A stretch of DNA of 64,000 bases from Streptomyces liangshanensis. GTDB taxonomy: Bacteria; Actinomycetota; Actinomycetes; Streptomycetales; Streptomycetaceae. The notes beneath the pieces are model-generated. The model had not been told where the DNA came from and ran no database searches. It saw only the letters and a list, made by a program, of their open reading frames with translations. A program made the translations under genes and the position numbers. Shown piece by piece: positions 44,738 through 54,074 of the stretch; position 1 is the first letter of the stretch; every line of letters starts with the position of its first letter. The stretch lies in NCBI RefSeq assembly GCF_011694815.1, contig NZ_CP050177.1, positions 1,488,001-1,552,000 of the forward strand, in the 5' to 3' direction.

Positions 44738-45274
44738 GTGAGACGTGTACAGATGACGCTGGTGGCGACGGTCGCGGGGGCGACAATGTCGTTGCTGGGC
44801 ACGGGGGTGGCTTCGGCGGGCGTCGGTCCGGGAGCCACACCGCAGCAGCGGACCGCGAACGCCGCGGCGGGTACGGCGGGTACGGAGGCCGGCAATCCGC
44901 TCAGTGCCGTGGCAACGGCGGCGGGGGTGTGCGCGGACGCCGCGCAGATCGGCACGACCGAGTACATCTACCGGGACACCGAGACGATCGCCTCGGTCAA
45001 GCAGTTCTACTCGCCCAGCTGCGACAAGAACTACGGCTACGTCTGGGCGTGGAAGTCCTTCCTGGACCAGAACGTCAACTTCACCCTGACGGTCGGCGTG
45101 TGGGCGTACGAGCGCAGCGCCCTGGTCGGTAAGCGAGTGGTGTTCGACACTCACGCGCAGGAGTTCTGGAGCGCCGCGGCCGACACGGCCGACGAGTGCA
45201 CCTCGGCCGACGGAACGATCAGCATCCCTGACTACCCGGTGCCGCTCAGCACCCGTACGTCCAAGCGCTGCTGA
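44738..45274 (+). CDS. Small secreted protein of unknown function
   Basis: About 178 aa from GTG 44738 (or GTG 44732). The signal peptide is VQMTLVATVAGATMSLLGTGVASA. The mature part is rich in Ala/Thr at its N terminus, then has a compact beta-type region with four cysteines (GVCADAAQIG, SPSCDKN, DECTSADG and the last residue). That YSPSCDKNYGYVWAW segment recalls the DUF2690-like pattern in Streptomyces secreted proteins, but the match is weak. It lies 138 bp before the RHS protein, with a terminator-like hairpin between. Confidence 0.6.
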   Translation: MRRVQMTLVATVAGATMSLLGTGVASAGVGPGATPQQRTANAAAGTAGTEAGNPLSAVATAAGVCADAAQIGTTEYIYRDTETIASVKQFYSPSCDKNYGYVWAWKSFLDQNVNFTLTVGVWAYERSALVGKRVVFDTHAQEFWSAAADTADECTSADGTISIPDYPVPLSTRTSKRC

Positions 45275-45337
45275 CCGTAGCCCACCTGACGTCTCGTACC
45301 ACTTCTCCCACCTCACCTCCGGCGAGGGGAACAGGGC

Positions 45338-45367
45338 GGGGCGGCATCCGTGCAGGGATGCCGCCCC
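45338..45367 (+). terminator. Hairpin between the secreted protein gene and the RHS gene
   Basis: GGGGCGGCATCC (45338-45349) and GGATGCCGCCCC (45356-45367) are exact complements with a 6-base loop. It is 64 bp after the secreted-protein stop and 45 bp before the RHS start. Confidence 0.75.
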
Positions 45368-45412
45368 AGCAGGTCCTGCTCCTTCGCCATCTCACGCATC
45401 GGAGAGACCTTC

Positions 45413-48400
45413 GTGAATCCTCGCATGCCCGTGGCGCGCCGCCGCAGACACTGGTGGCCGCTGTCCGTCCTGGCGGTGGCCACCGCGACGGCCACCATGA
45501 CCGCCGCCCTCCCCGCGAACGCCCAGCCCCTACCGGCCACGCGTCCCGCCGGCGCGCCGGCCCCCGCGGCCGAGCCGGGCCCGTCGCCGCTGGGGGTGAC
45601 GAAGGCACCGGCGAGCACCCCGCTGGAGACGGCTGACTCCGCCGGGCGGCCGCTGGTGAAGTCCGCCGAGGCCGATCCGGGTTTCCACGCCTTCGGCATC
45701 GGCCAGGTCCCTTGGTCGGAGTTCTACTCCGCCCAGCTCTCCGACGGTGTCAGTGCCCAGGTCAACTACGGCAACGGCAACCTGCTCCTGACCGTCGAGG
45801 GCTTCGACATCCCCGACTCCGGCCCGGGCCTGTCCTACGGCGACACCTTCAACAGCCTCAACAGCATGGGGTGGAGCGCCACCTCCGGCGCCGACTACGT
45901 CGTCACGGAGCCCACCCCCAACGGCGCCTCGGTCGAAGGCCCGTCGCGCACCGTCGCCGTCTTCGCCCGGGACGGCGCGGGTTTCACCCCCGCCAAGGGC
46001 TACAAGCAGGATCTGACCGAGGCCTCGGACAAGAAGTCCTTCACTCTCACGACCCGTCGCACCGGGGAGAAGACCACCTTCAGCCGTCCGGGCACCACCG
46101 GGCCCGCACGAGTGTCGAAGGTGGAGGACAAGAACGGCAACGCCACCACGATCACCTACTCCGGTGACTTCACCTCCAAGATCACCTCCGCGTCGGGCCG
46201 CACGCTGACCTTCGCCAACGACGGCACACACCTCACCGAGGTCACCGACAACACCGGCCGGACGATCGGCTACACCTACTCCGGTGACCTGATCAAGACC
46301 TTCACCGACACCGACGGCAGGACCACCACCTTCGACTACGACACCTCCGGCCGCCCGACCAAGGTCACGACGGCGGAGGGGCGGCAGACCAGGTTCACCT
46401 GGGACAGCGCCAAGGTCGCCTCGCTTACCCGCGTGGTCGACAACTCGACCGGAGCCGGCAACACCACCGTCTTCAGCTGGGCGCTGGGCCCCGACAACAC
46501 CAGCAGTGAGGGCTTCGTCCGGATCACCGACCCGCGGGGGAAGAACACGCTCAAGACGGTCGACGGATTCTGGCGGACCAAGGGGACCGAGGACCCGCTC
46601 GGGCACGAGCGCTCGAAGTCCTGGGGCCCGGACAACAACATCGCGACGGCCACCGACGCGATGGGCGCCTCCCCCCAGGACGGCAACGTCACCAGTTACA
46701 CGTACGACTCCGCCTTCAACCCCACCTCGGCGGCCCTCCCGACCGGCGCCTCCGCCACCGCGACCTGGGTGAAGAAGGGCAGCGGCTACTTTCCCGAGAC
46801 GGCCACCTCCGCCTCGGCGGAGAAGACCGCCAACGGCTACGACACCTCCGGCAACCTGCTGACCTCCGAGGACTCCACCTCCGGCGGCACCGCCGCGAAG
46901 TGGACGTACACCTACAACCCCAGGACCGGCACGATGACCTGCGGCGGCCTGCCCGGCCAGCGCTGCACGGCCACCGACCCACGGGAGAAGAAGACCGGCT
47001 ACACGTACGACTCCGCCGGCAACCTGACCAAGGTCACCCCGCCGTCCCCGCTCGACCCGATCACGTACACCTACGACACCCTGGGCCGTCAGAGGACGAC
47101 AACCGACGGACGCGGCGTCACCACCACCTACACCTACGACAACCGCGACCGGGTGAAGACCCAGACCGCCGGCAGTGCCACCGTCACGTACACCTACGAC
47201 GCGGACGGCAACCTCAAGACCCGTACCACCCCGGCCGGAACCTCGACGTTCACCTACGACGAGCAGAACCGCGAGCGCACCCGCACCCTGCCGGGCACCC
47301 CGGCCACCTCGATCACCTACGACGCCACCGGCAACCTGGCCACGGCCACCGACTCCGGCGGCACGGTGACGTACGGCTACGACGACGCCAACCAGCTGAC
47401 CTCCGTCACCGAACCGGGCGGCGCGAGGACGAGCTACAGCTACAACAACAACGGCGAGCGGACCAGGACCACCTTCCCGGGCGGCACCATCCAGACCGTC
47501 ACCCCGGACAACTCCGGCCGGCCCACGAAGGTCGAGGCCAAGTCGGGTACGACGACCCTGTCCTCGATCTCCTACGACTACGCGAACGCGGGCAAGGACA
47601 CCGACAAGATCCGCAAGCGCACCGCGGACGGCGCCGCCACCGCCTACACGTACGACACCGCGGGCCGCCTCACCAAGGCCGTGGAGACCAGGAGCGGGGC
47701 CACCACCGCCGGTTGGGCCTACTGCTACGACAAGGCCGGCAACCGCACCGGCGGCTCCTCCGGCACCAGCCTTCCCGCCAGTTGCGACGACGCCACCCAG
47801 AAGGCGACCTACAACGACGCGGGCGAGCTGACCGCCTTCAACGGCAACACCAACTTCTCCTACGACGGCGCCGGCAACGAGACGAGCGCGGCCGGTCCCA
47901 CCGGCACCCGCACGGGCGGGACGTGGACCCCCTTCACCCAACTGGGCGCCTACACCCAGGCCGGTGCCACCACCGGCCAGACCTACGCCGGCACCGACAA
48001 CACCCAGCGCCTGGCCCGCGACACCACCACCTTCACCAACGCGGCCGTCGGCCTGAGCAACCAGAACGCCGCCGGTACCACCACCGGTTTCGTCCGCGAA
48101 CCCTCGGGCACCCTGGTGTCCATGAGGACCGGGGGGAACAGCCAGTACTACCTCACGGACGTCCAGGGTTCGGTCATCGGCCTCGTCGACGCCACGGGCA
48201 AACGCACCGCCACCTACGCCTACGGCCCCTACGGCGAACCCCGCACCACCACCGGCACCGCGCAGCCCTACCGCTACACCAGCACCTACCTCGACCCGTC
48301 AGGGCTCTACAAGATGGGCGCCCGCTACTACGACGCCAACCTCGGCCGCTTCACCCAACCCGACCCCTCCGGCAAGGAAAACAACAGCTACCTCTACGCC

Positions 48401-48694
48401 GGCGGCGACCCCGTTAACCACACAGACCCCACGGGGCTCTCGGCACTCGACTGGCTCGGTCCCATAGGTGACGGAATACAAGCCGTCGACCACCTGCGCC
48501 AGGGCGATACACAAGCCCTCTGGGGGGATGTGGCCGGATTCGCCGCCGGTGCGGCGGTGGGACTCGGGTGCGAAGCCGTACTGGGCTTGACCACTCCCGC
48601 GACCCTGGGCGCCTCCGCAGTCGGCGGGCAGGCCGTTTGCTACGCCGGGGCGTGGGGCGCAAGCACAGGGGTGTCAAACCTGATCGGTGGTTAG
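45413..48694 (+). CDS. Secreted RHS/YD-repeat protein with short hydrophobic C-terminal tip
   Basis: About 1093 aa from GTG 45413 (GGAGAG 6 nt upstream). A signal peptide with a basic start (RRRRHWWPLSVLAVATATATMTAALPANA) implies export. From about residue 270 to 960 it has many YD repeats (GYTYSGDL, TTYTYDNRDRVKT, YTYDADGNLKTRTTP and so on), which build a hollow beta-shell. The RHS core is GARYYDANLGRFTQPDPSG...NHTDPTGL. After it comes an 84-residue tip (SALDWLGPIGDGIQAV, then GFAAGAAVGLGCEAVLGL and AVCYAGAWGASTGVSNLIGG). In RHS toxins this variable tip is the effector; here it is glycine-rich, hydrophobic and has two cysteines. No nuclease or deaminase motif is evident, so a membrane-active or degenerate toxin is possible. 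Confidence 0.88.
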   Translation: MNPRMPVARRRRHWWPLSVLAVATATATMTAALPANAQPLPATRPAGAPAPAAEPGPSPLGVTKAPASTPLETADSAGRPLVKSAEADPGFHAFGIGQVPWSEFYSAQLSDGVSAQVNYGNGNLLLTVEGFDIPDSGPGLSYGDTFNSLNSMGWSATSGADYVVTEPTPNGASVEGPSRTVAVFARDGAGFTPAKGYKQDLTEASDKKSFTLTTRRTGEKTTFSRPGTTGPARVSKVEDKNGNATTITYSGDFTSKITSASGRTLTFANDGTHLTEVTDNTGRTIGYTYSGDLIKTFTDTDGRTTTFDYDTSGRPTKVTTAEGRQTRFTWDSAKVASLTRVVDNSTGAGNTTVFSWALGPDNTSSEGFVRITDPRGKNTLKTVDGFWRTKGTEDPLGHERSKSWGPDNNIATATDAMGASPQDGNVTSYTYDSAFNPTSAALPTGASATATWVKKGSGYFPETATSASAEKTANGYDTSGNLLTSEDSTSGGTAAKWTYTYNPRTGTMTCGGLPGQRCTATDPREKKTGYTYDSAGNLTKVTPPSPLDPITYTYDTLGRQRTTTDGRGVTTTYTYDNRDRVKTQTAGSATVTYTYDADGNLKTRTTPAGTSTFTYDEQNRERTRTLPGTPATSITYDATGNLATATDSGGTVTYGYDDANQLTSVTEPGGARTSYSYNNNGERTRTTFPGGTIQTVTPDNSGRPTKVEAKSGTTTLSSISYDYANAGKDTDKIRKRTADGAATAYTYDTAGRLTKAVETRSGATTAGWAYCYDKAGNRTGGSSGTSLPASCDDATQKATYNDAGELTAFNGNTNFSYDGAGNETSAAGPTGTRTGGTWTPFTQLGAYTQAGATTGQTYAGTDNTQRLARDTTTFTNAAVGLSNQNAAGTTTGFVREPSGTLVSMRTGGNSQYYLTDVQGSVIGLVDATGKRTATYAYGPYGEPRTTTGTAQPYRYTSTYLDPSGLYKMGARYYDANLGRFTQPDPSGKENNSYLYAGGDPVNHTDPTGLSALDWLGPIGDGIQAVDHLRQGDTQALWGDVAGFAAGAAVGLGCEAVLGLTTPATLGASAVGGQAVCYAGAWGASTGVSNLIGG

Positions 48695-48703
48695 TCAATC
48701 TTC

Positions 48704-48732
48704 GGGTGGGCGGCCGATTCTGCCGCCCACCC
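48704..48732 (+). terminator. Hairpin between the RHS gene and the small membrane protein gene
   Basis: GGGTGGGCGGC (48704-48714) pairs perfectly with GCCGCCCACCC (48722-48732) across a 7-base loop. It starts 9 bp after the RHS stop and may attenuate read-through into the small gene. Confidence 0.75.
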
Positions 48733-48766
48733 TCCACATCGAAAACTACAGGAGGGTGGCTCCACC

Positions 48767-48976
48767 ATGGGTCGTCTCGGACAGTCAGTTGAACAGCAGG
48801 CGAAAGTCCGCATGTATTACGTCATGGCCTCCGTCGCTTCTGTCGTTCTTCTCGTATCCGGTGTCGCAATCGGAATCATGGGGAACCCAGCTGGGTGGGT
48901 CCTGTGCGTGGTCGCCGTAGCCCTGTGGCTGGGGCTGTCCCTCACGATCAAGTACACGCGGCAGGCACAGCCCTGA
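48767..48976 (+). CDS. Small two-TM membrane protein, candidate immunity to the RHS tip
   Basis: 69 aa. After a polar N terminus (MGRLGQSVEQQAKVR) come two hydrophobic segments (VMASVASVVLLVSGVAIGIMG and AGWVLCVVAVALWLGLSL) and a basic tail (TIKYTRQAQP), a helical hairpin. AGGAGGG lies 11 nt before the ATG. By my count about 20 of 69 codons end in A or T, far more than in neighbouring genes. Position directly after an RHS gene is the usual place for an immunity gene, and a membrane immunity would suit a membrane-targeting tip. The immunity role is inference from position only. Confidence 0.6.
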   Translation: MGRLGQSVEQQAKVRMYYVMASVASVVLLVSGVAIGIMGNPAGWVLCVVAVALWLGLSLTIKYTRQAQP

Positions 48977-49351
48977 CAACACCGTGTGGAACCAGCACGG
49001 GCACCGACCAGCCCTTCCGCTGCACGAGCGCGCACTTCGACTCCCAGGGCTCCGGGCCGCGTGGCCCGAGACCATGGTGACCACCCGACAACACCTGCGC
49101 GGCGGCTTTCACTGCCCCGGGCATGACCGCCCGTCCGGGCACCTGCCTTCTCGCGCTCCAGCCGTTGGAGGTGAGTGGGCAGGCGTCCGGTTCTTCTACG
49201 AGGCGAGGGCGTAGGTGACGGTGGTTCCGCCGCGGCCGGCGGCCACGGGGCGGTCAAGCAGTTCGACCCTTCCGGACTCAATTGCCGCAGGCACAACCCT
49301 GACAGCCACGCTCTCCGATGAGCGCGCACCCGCCCCAGGTGCACCCGGTGT
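48977..49351. other. Intergenic region after the RHS locus
   Basis: I see no complete gene. A short frame at about 49244-49321 reads GAVKQFDPSGLNCRRHNPDS, which contains a DPSGL element like that in the RHS core (TYLDPSGLYKMG). It may be a decayed RHS fragment, but chance is possible. Confidence 0.35.
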
Positions 49352-49364
49352 TCAGGACACCGGG
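49344..49364 (-). terminator. Hairpin overlapping the stop of the SAV2148-like gene
   Basis: CCCGGTGT-TCAGG-ACACCGGG has perfect 8-bp arms and includes the stop codon at 49352-49354. It may serve as terminator for the reverse-strand gene. Confidence 0.5.
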
Positions 49365-50584
49365 CGGGAGTCCGTCCAGACCGACTCGAACTCCTCGCGG
49401 TACGTCTGGAAGAGGCCGTGTTCCTGTTCCTGGCCCGCTCGGACCACCTCGCGGCCGCCGCCTCGCAGGACCAGGACCGGGGCCTCCATGCCGCGGGCCC
49501 GGCGCAGGTACGACTGGACCACGGCGAGGCCGTCGGGGCCGTCGCCGTCCACCAGGTACGCGGTGAAGCGCGGGGTCTCGTCGAAGACGTGGATCTCGAA
49601 GGCGCCCGGGTCGCGGAGGTTGGAGCGGACCCGCCGCATGTGCAGGATGTTCATCTCCACCGTGCGGCTCAGCTCGCCCTTCTTCAGGCCCAGTTCGCGC
49701 TCGCGCCGCTTGACCGCGCTGCTCGCGGGGTTGAGGAAGACGAGCCGTATCCGGCAGCCCGACTCGGCGAGCCGGATCAGGCGGCGCCCGGAGAAGTTCT
49801 GCACGAGGAGGTTCAGGCCTATCCCGATCGCGTCGACGCGCCGGGCCCCGCCGAACAGGTCCTCCGCCGGGATCTGGCGCTGGAGCCTGACCCGGTCGGG
49901 GTGGACGGAGACGACGTCCGCGTACCGGTCGCCGACCAGGTCCTCCACCGCGTCGACCCGCAGCCGCGCGGTCGACGGGATCCCGGCGCCCCCGCCGAGG
50001 ATCTCCAGCAGCCGGGCCGAGGCCCGCTCCGCCTGCGCGAGGACCGTCTCGGAGAGCGCGCGGTTGCGCGAGACGACGTTCCGCGCGACCTCCAGCTCGT
50101 CCAGCGCCAGTTCCACGTCACGCCGGTCGTCAAAGTAGGGCTCGAAGCAGGGCCAGTGCTGGACCATCAGCTCCCGCAGCTGCGGGAGGGTGAGGAAGCT
50201 CAGGACGTTGTCGTCGGCCGGGTCCAGGAGATAGCCCTTGCGCCGCGACACCTCCCGTACGGCCACCGCCCGCTGCACCCACTCCTGCCCGGCGGGGCCG
50301 GCGGCGGCGACCACCCACTCCTCGCCGTGCACCGGTTCGTAGATGGGCCTCAGCACGGCGGCCACCACGGACCGCAGCCGCTGCTCGACCAGGTTCAGCC
50401 AGATGTAGGCGCGCCCGGCCCGCTGCGCGCGGGTGCGGACCTCGCTCCAGGCCTCCGCGCCCCAGTCCAGCTCCGCCCCGATCTCCATCGGGCGCGCGAG
50501 GGAGACCGCCCCGGGCGGGATGTCGCCGGAATCCCCCTCGTGACCCACGTCACCGGGGGGTAGCTCCAGGCCTCCCGAGCTCAC
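49352..50584 (-). CDS. SAV2148-family HEPN domain-containing protein
   Basis: 410 aa from GTG 50584. The N-terminal half is helical and matches the Streptomyces-conserved SAV2148 HEPN family (YIWLNLVEQRLRSVVAAVLRPIYEP, FLTLPQLRELMVQHWPCFEPYF). The C-terminal half (VLLQ-type core: NLLVQNFSGRRLIRLAESGCRIRLVFLNPASSAVKRRERELGL and MRRVRSNLRDPGAFEIHVFDETPRFTAYLVDGDG) resembles a phospholipase-D-like/DUF5919 type fold. The usual HEPN Rx4-6H ribonuclease motif is not evident; RNVVSRNRAL has no His. Function is unknown. Confidence 0.8.
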   Translation of the reverse strand: MSSGGLELPPGDVGHEGDSGDIPPGAVSLARPMEIGAELDWGAEAWSEVRTRAQRAGRAYIWLNLVEQRLRSVVAAVLRPIYEPVHGEEWVVAAAGPAGQEWVQRAVAVREVSRRKGYLLDPADDNVLSFLTLPQLRELMVQHWPCFEPYFDDRRDVELALDELEVARNVVSRNRALSETVLAQAERASARLLEILGGGAGIPSTARLRVDAVEDLVGDRYADVVSVHPDRVRLQRQIPAEDLFGGARRVDAIGIGLNLLVQNFSGRRLIRLAESGCRIRLVFLNPASSAVKRRERELGLKKGELSRTVEMNILHMRRVRSNLRDPGAFEIHVFDETPRFTAYLVDGDGPDGLAVVQSYLRRARGMEAPVLVLRGGGREVVRAGQEQEHGLFQTYREEFESVWTDSRPVS

Positions 50585-50948
50585 CCGCGCACCGCCTTCA
50601 TCTCCCTTTCAACGATCAAGGAAGGGTACTCCGCCGACGGGAGCCGGTGCAGCCCGATGGAGAGGCCGGTTTGCCAACTCCCGTGATCAGGAAGGCCGTT
50701 CCCGGTGGCGAGATCGGACGGAGTGAGGTGATTCATAGGGATTGCGCCCGATGCGCGCCCTCCCCGGCCCGGCTCCCCGGGGCCTCCCGCGCCCCGGAAC
50801 CGGGGTCCGCGATCCGGGCGACGGCGCGGAACGTCACGTTGACTCGGGCAAGAATCCATCCGGTTCCTAGGTGGTGACGCCACTTTCGGGGAAGATCTGT
50901 CTTCAAGTGACCCGCAGCACCCGGATCAGAAATGGAAGAGTTGTATCT
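50585..50948. other. Divergent promoter region of SAV2148-like gene and glgX
   Basis: 364 bp without a gene. TTGACT at 50839-50844 could be a -35 for glgX, though no good -10 follows at 17-18 bp. GGAAGAG near 50934 is the likely glgX ribosome binding site. Confidence 0.4.
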
Positions 50949-53069
<2,121 letters not shown>

Positions 53070-53076
53070 CGGGCCC

Positions 53077-53098
53077 GGCCCGCCCGGCCGGGCGGGCC
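53077..53098 (+). terminator. Terminator palindrome after glgX
   Basis: GGCCCGCCCGG and CCGGGCGGGCC are contiguous exact complements 8 bp after the glgX stop. Confidence 0.7.
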
Positions 53099-53183
53099 TG
53101 ACGTACCCGGCGTGACACCGGGCACGGGGCGGTGGGGGCTTAATGCGGTTGCCCCCGCCGCCTCGCGGTGTTCTGGTGGCCGG

Positions 53184-53960
53184 ATGGATCAGCACGAGGT
53201 ACTGAATCGGTTCGACCGGCACATGCGCCGGGACGCCACGCCCGACAACTCCGCCGCCGTCGTCGAGCACACCGGCGGAGTGGTACGGCAGAGCGGCGGC
53301 CCGCACGACTGGAACGGCGTCCTCTGGTCGGACCTGGACGAGGAGTCCGCCCCGGCCGCCGTCGCCGCGCAGGTGGCGCACTTCACCGCCCTCGGGCGCG
53401 AGTTCGAGTGGAAGCACTACAGCCACGACCGCCCCGCCACCCTCCCCGCCCTGCTCCTCGCGGCCGGGTTCGTGGCCGAGCCCGCCGAGGCCCTGATGGT
53501 CGGGGAGGCCGCCGCCCTGACCGCCCCGGTCGAGCTGCCCGAGGGCGTACGGCTGGTCCCGGTCACCGACGCGGCCGGGGTCGAGCTGATGGCGTCCGTC
53601 CACGAGCAGGCCTTCGGCTCGGACGGCGGATGGCTCAGGCAGCGGCTCCTCGCCCAGCTCACCGGGACGCCCGACGAGGTCGTCGCGGTGGTCGCCATGG
53701 CGGGGGACGTACCGGTCAGCGCGGCCCGCATGGATCTGCCGCCGGGCAAGGAGTTCGCCGGGCTGTGGGGCGGCGGGACGACCGAGGCGTGGCGCGGGAA
53801 GGGCGTCTACCGGGCGCTGGTGGCGTACCGGGCGCGGATCGCCGCCGCGCGCGGATACCCCTATCTCCAGGTCGACGCGTCCGACGACAGCCGCCCGATC
53901 CTCCACCGGCTGGGATTCGTACAGCTGAGCATCACCACGCCGTACGTCCACAAGCCGTAG
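53184..53960 (+). CDS. GNAT family N-acetyltransferase
   Basis: 258 aa. The C-terminal GNAT module contains VVAMAGDVPVSAARMDLPPGKEFAGLWGGGTTEAWRGKGVYRALVAYRARIAAARGYPYLQVDASDDSRPILHRLGF, with WRGKGVYRAL as the acetyl-CoA loop. The N-terminal half is an unrelated helical part with HYSHDRPATLPALLLAAGFVAEPAE. It sits between glgX and treY on the same strand but shows no obvious link to trehalose. Substrate unknown. Confidence 0.83.
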   Translation: MDQHEVLNRFDRHMRRDATPDNSAAVVEHTGGVVRQSGGPHDWNGVLWSDLDEESAPAAVAAQVAHFTALGREFEWKHYSHDRPATLPALLLAAGFVAEPAEALMVGEAAALTAPVELPEGVRLVPVTDAAGVELMASVHEQAFGSDGGWLRQRLLAQLTGTPDEVVAVVAMAGDVPVSAARMDLPPGKEFAGLWGGGTTEAWRGKGVYRALVAYRARIAAARGYPYLQVDASDDSRPILHRLGFVQLSITTPYVHKP

Positions 53961-54074
53961 GCTCTACGGCGGCCGGGTGATCGCGAAGACCCCACCGGGC
54001 CCGTCGTCCGGCCGTACGCATGAGCCGGGGACGGTGATGACACAGAAGCCCAGAACCGGGGTACGTACGATCGT

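Noticed and set aside
49418..50563. 381-aa forward frame opposite the SAV2148-like gene
   Set aside because: It is an antisense shadow; the reverse frame has family-like conserved segments.
53112..53183. Longer N terminus of the GNAT protein at 53184
   Set aside because: The extension lies in low-complexity sequence just after the glgX terminator and adds nothing domain-like.
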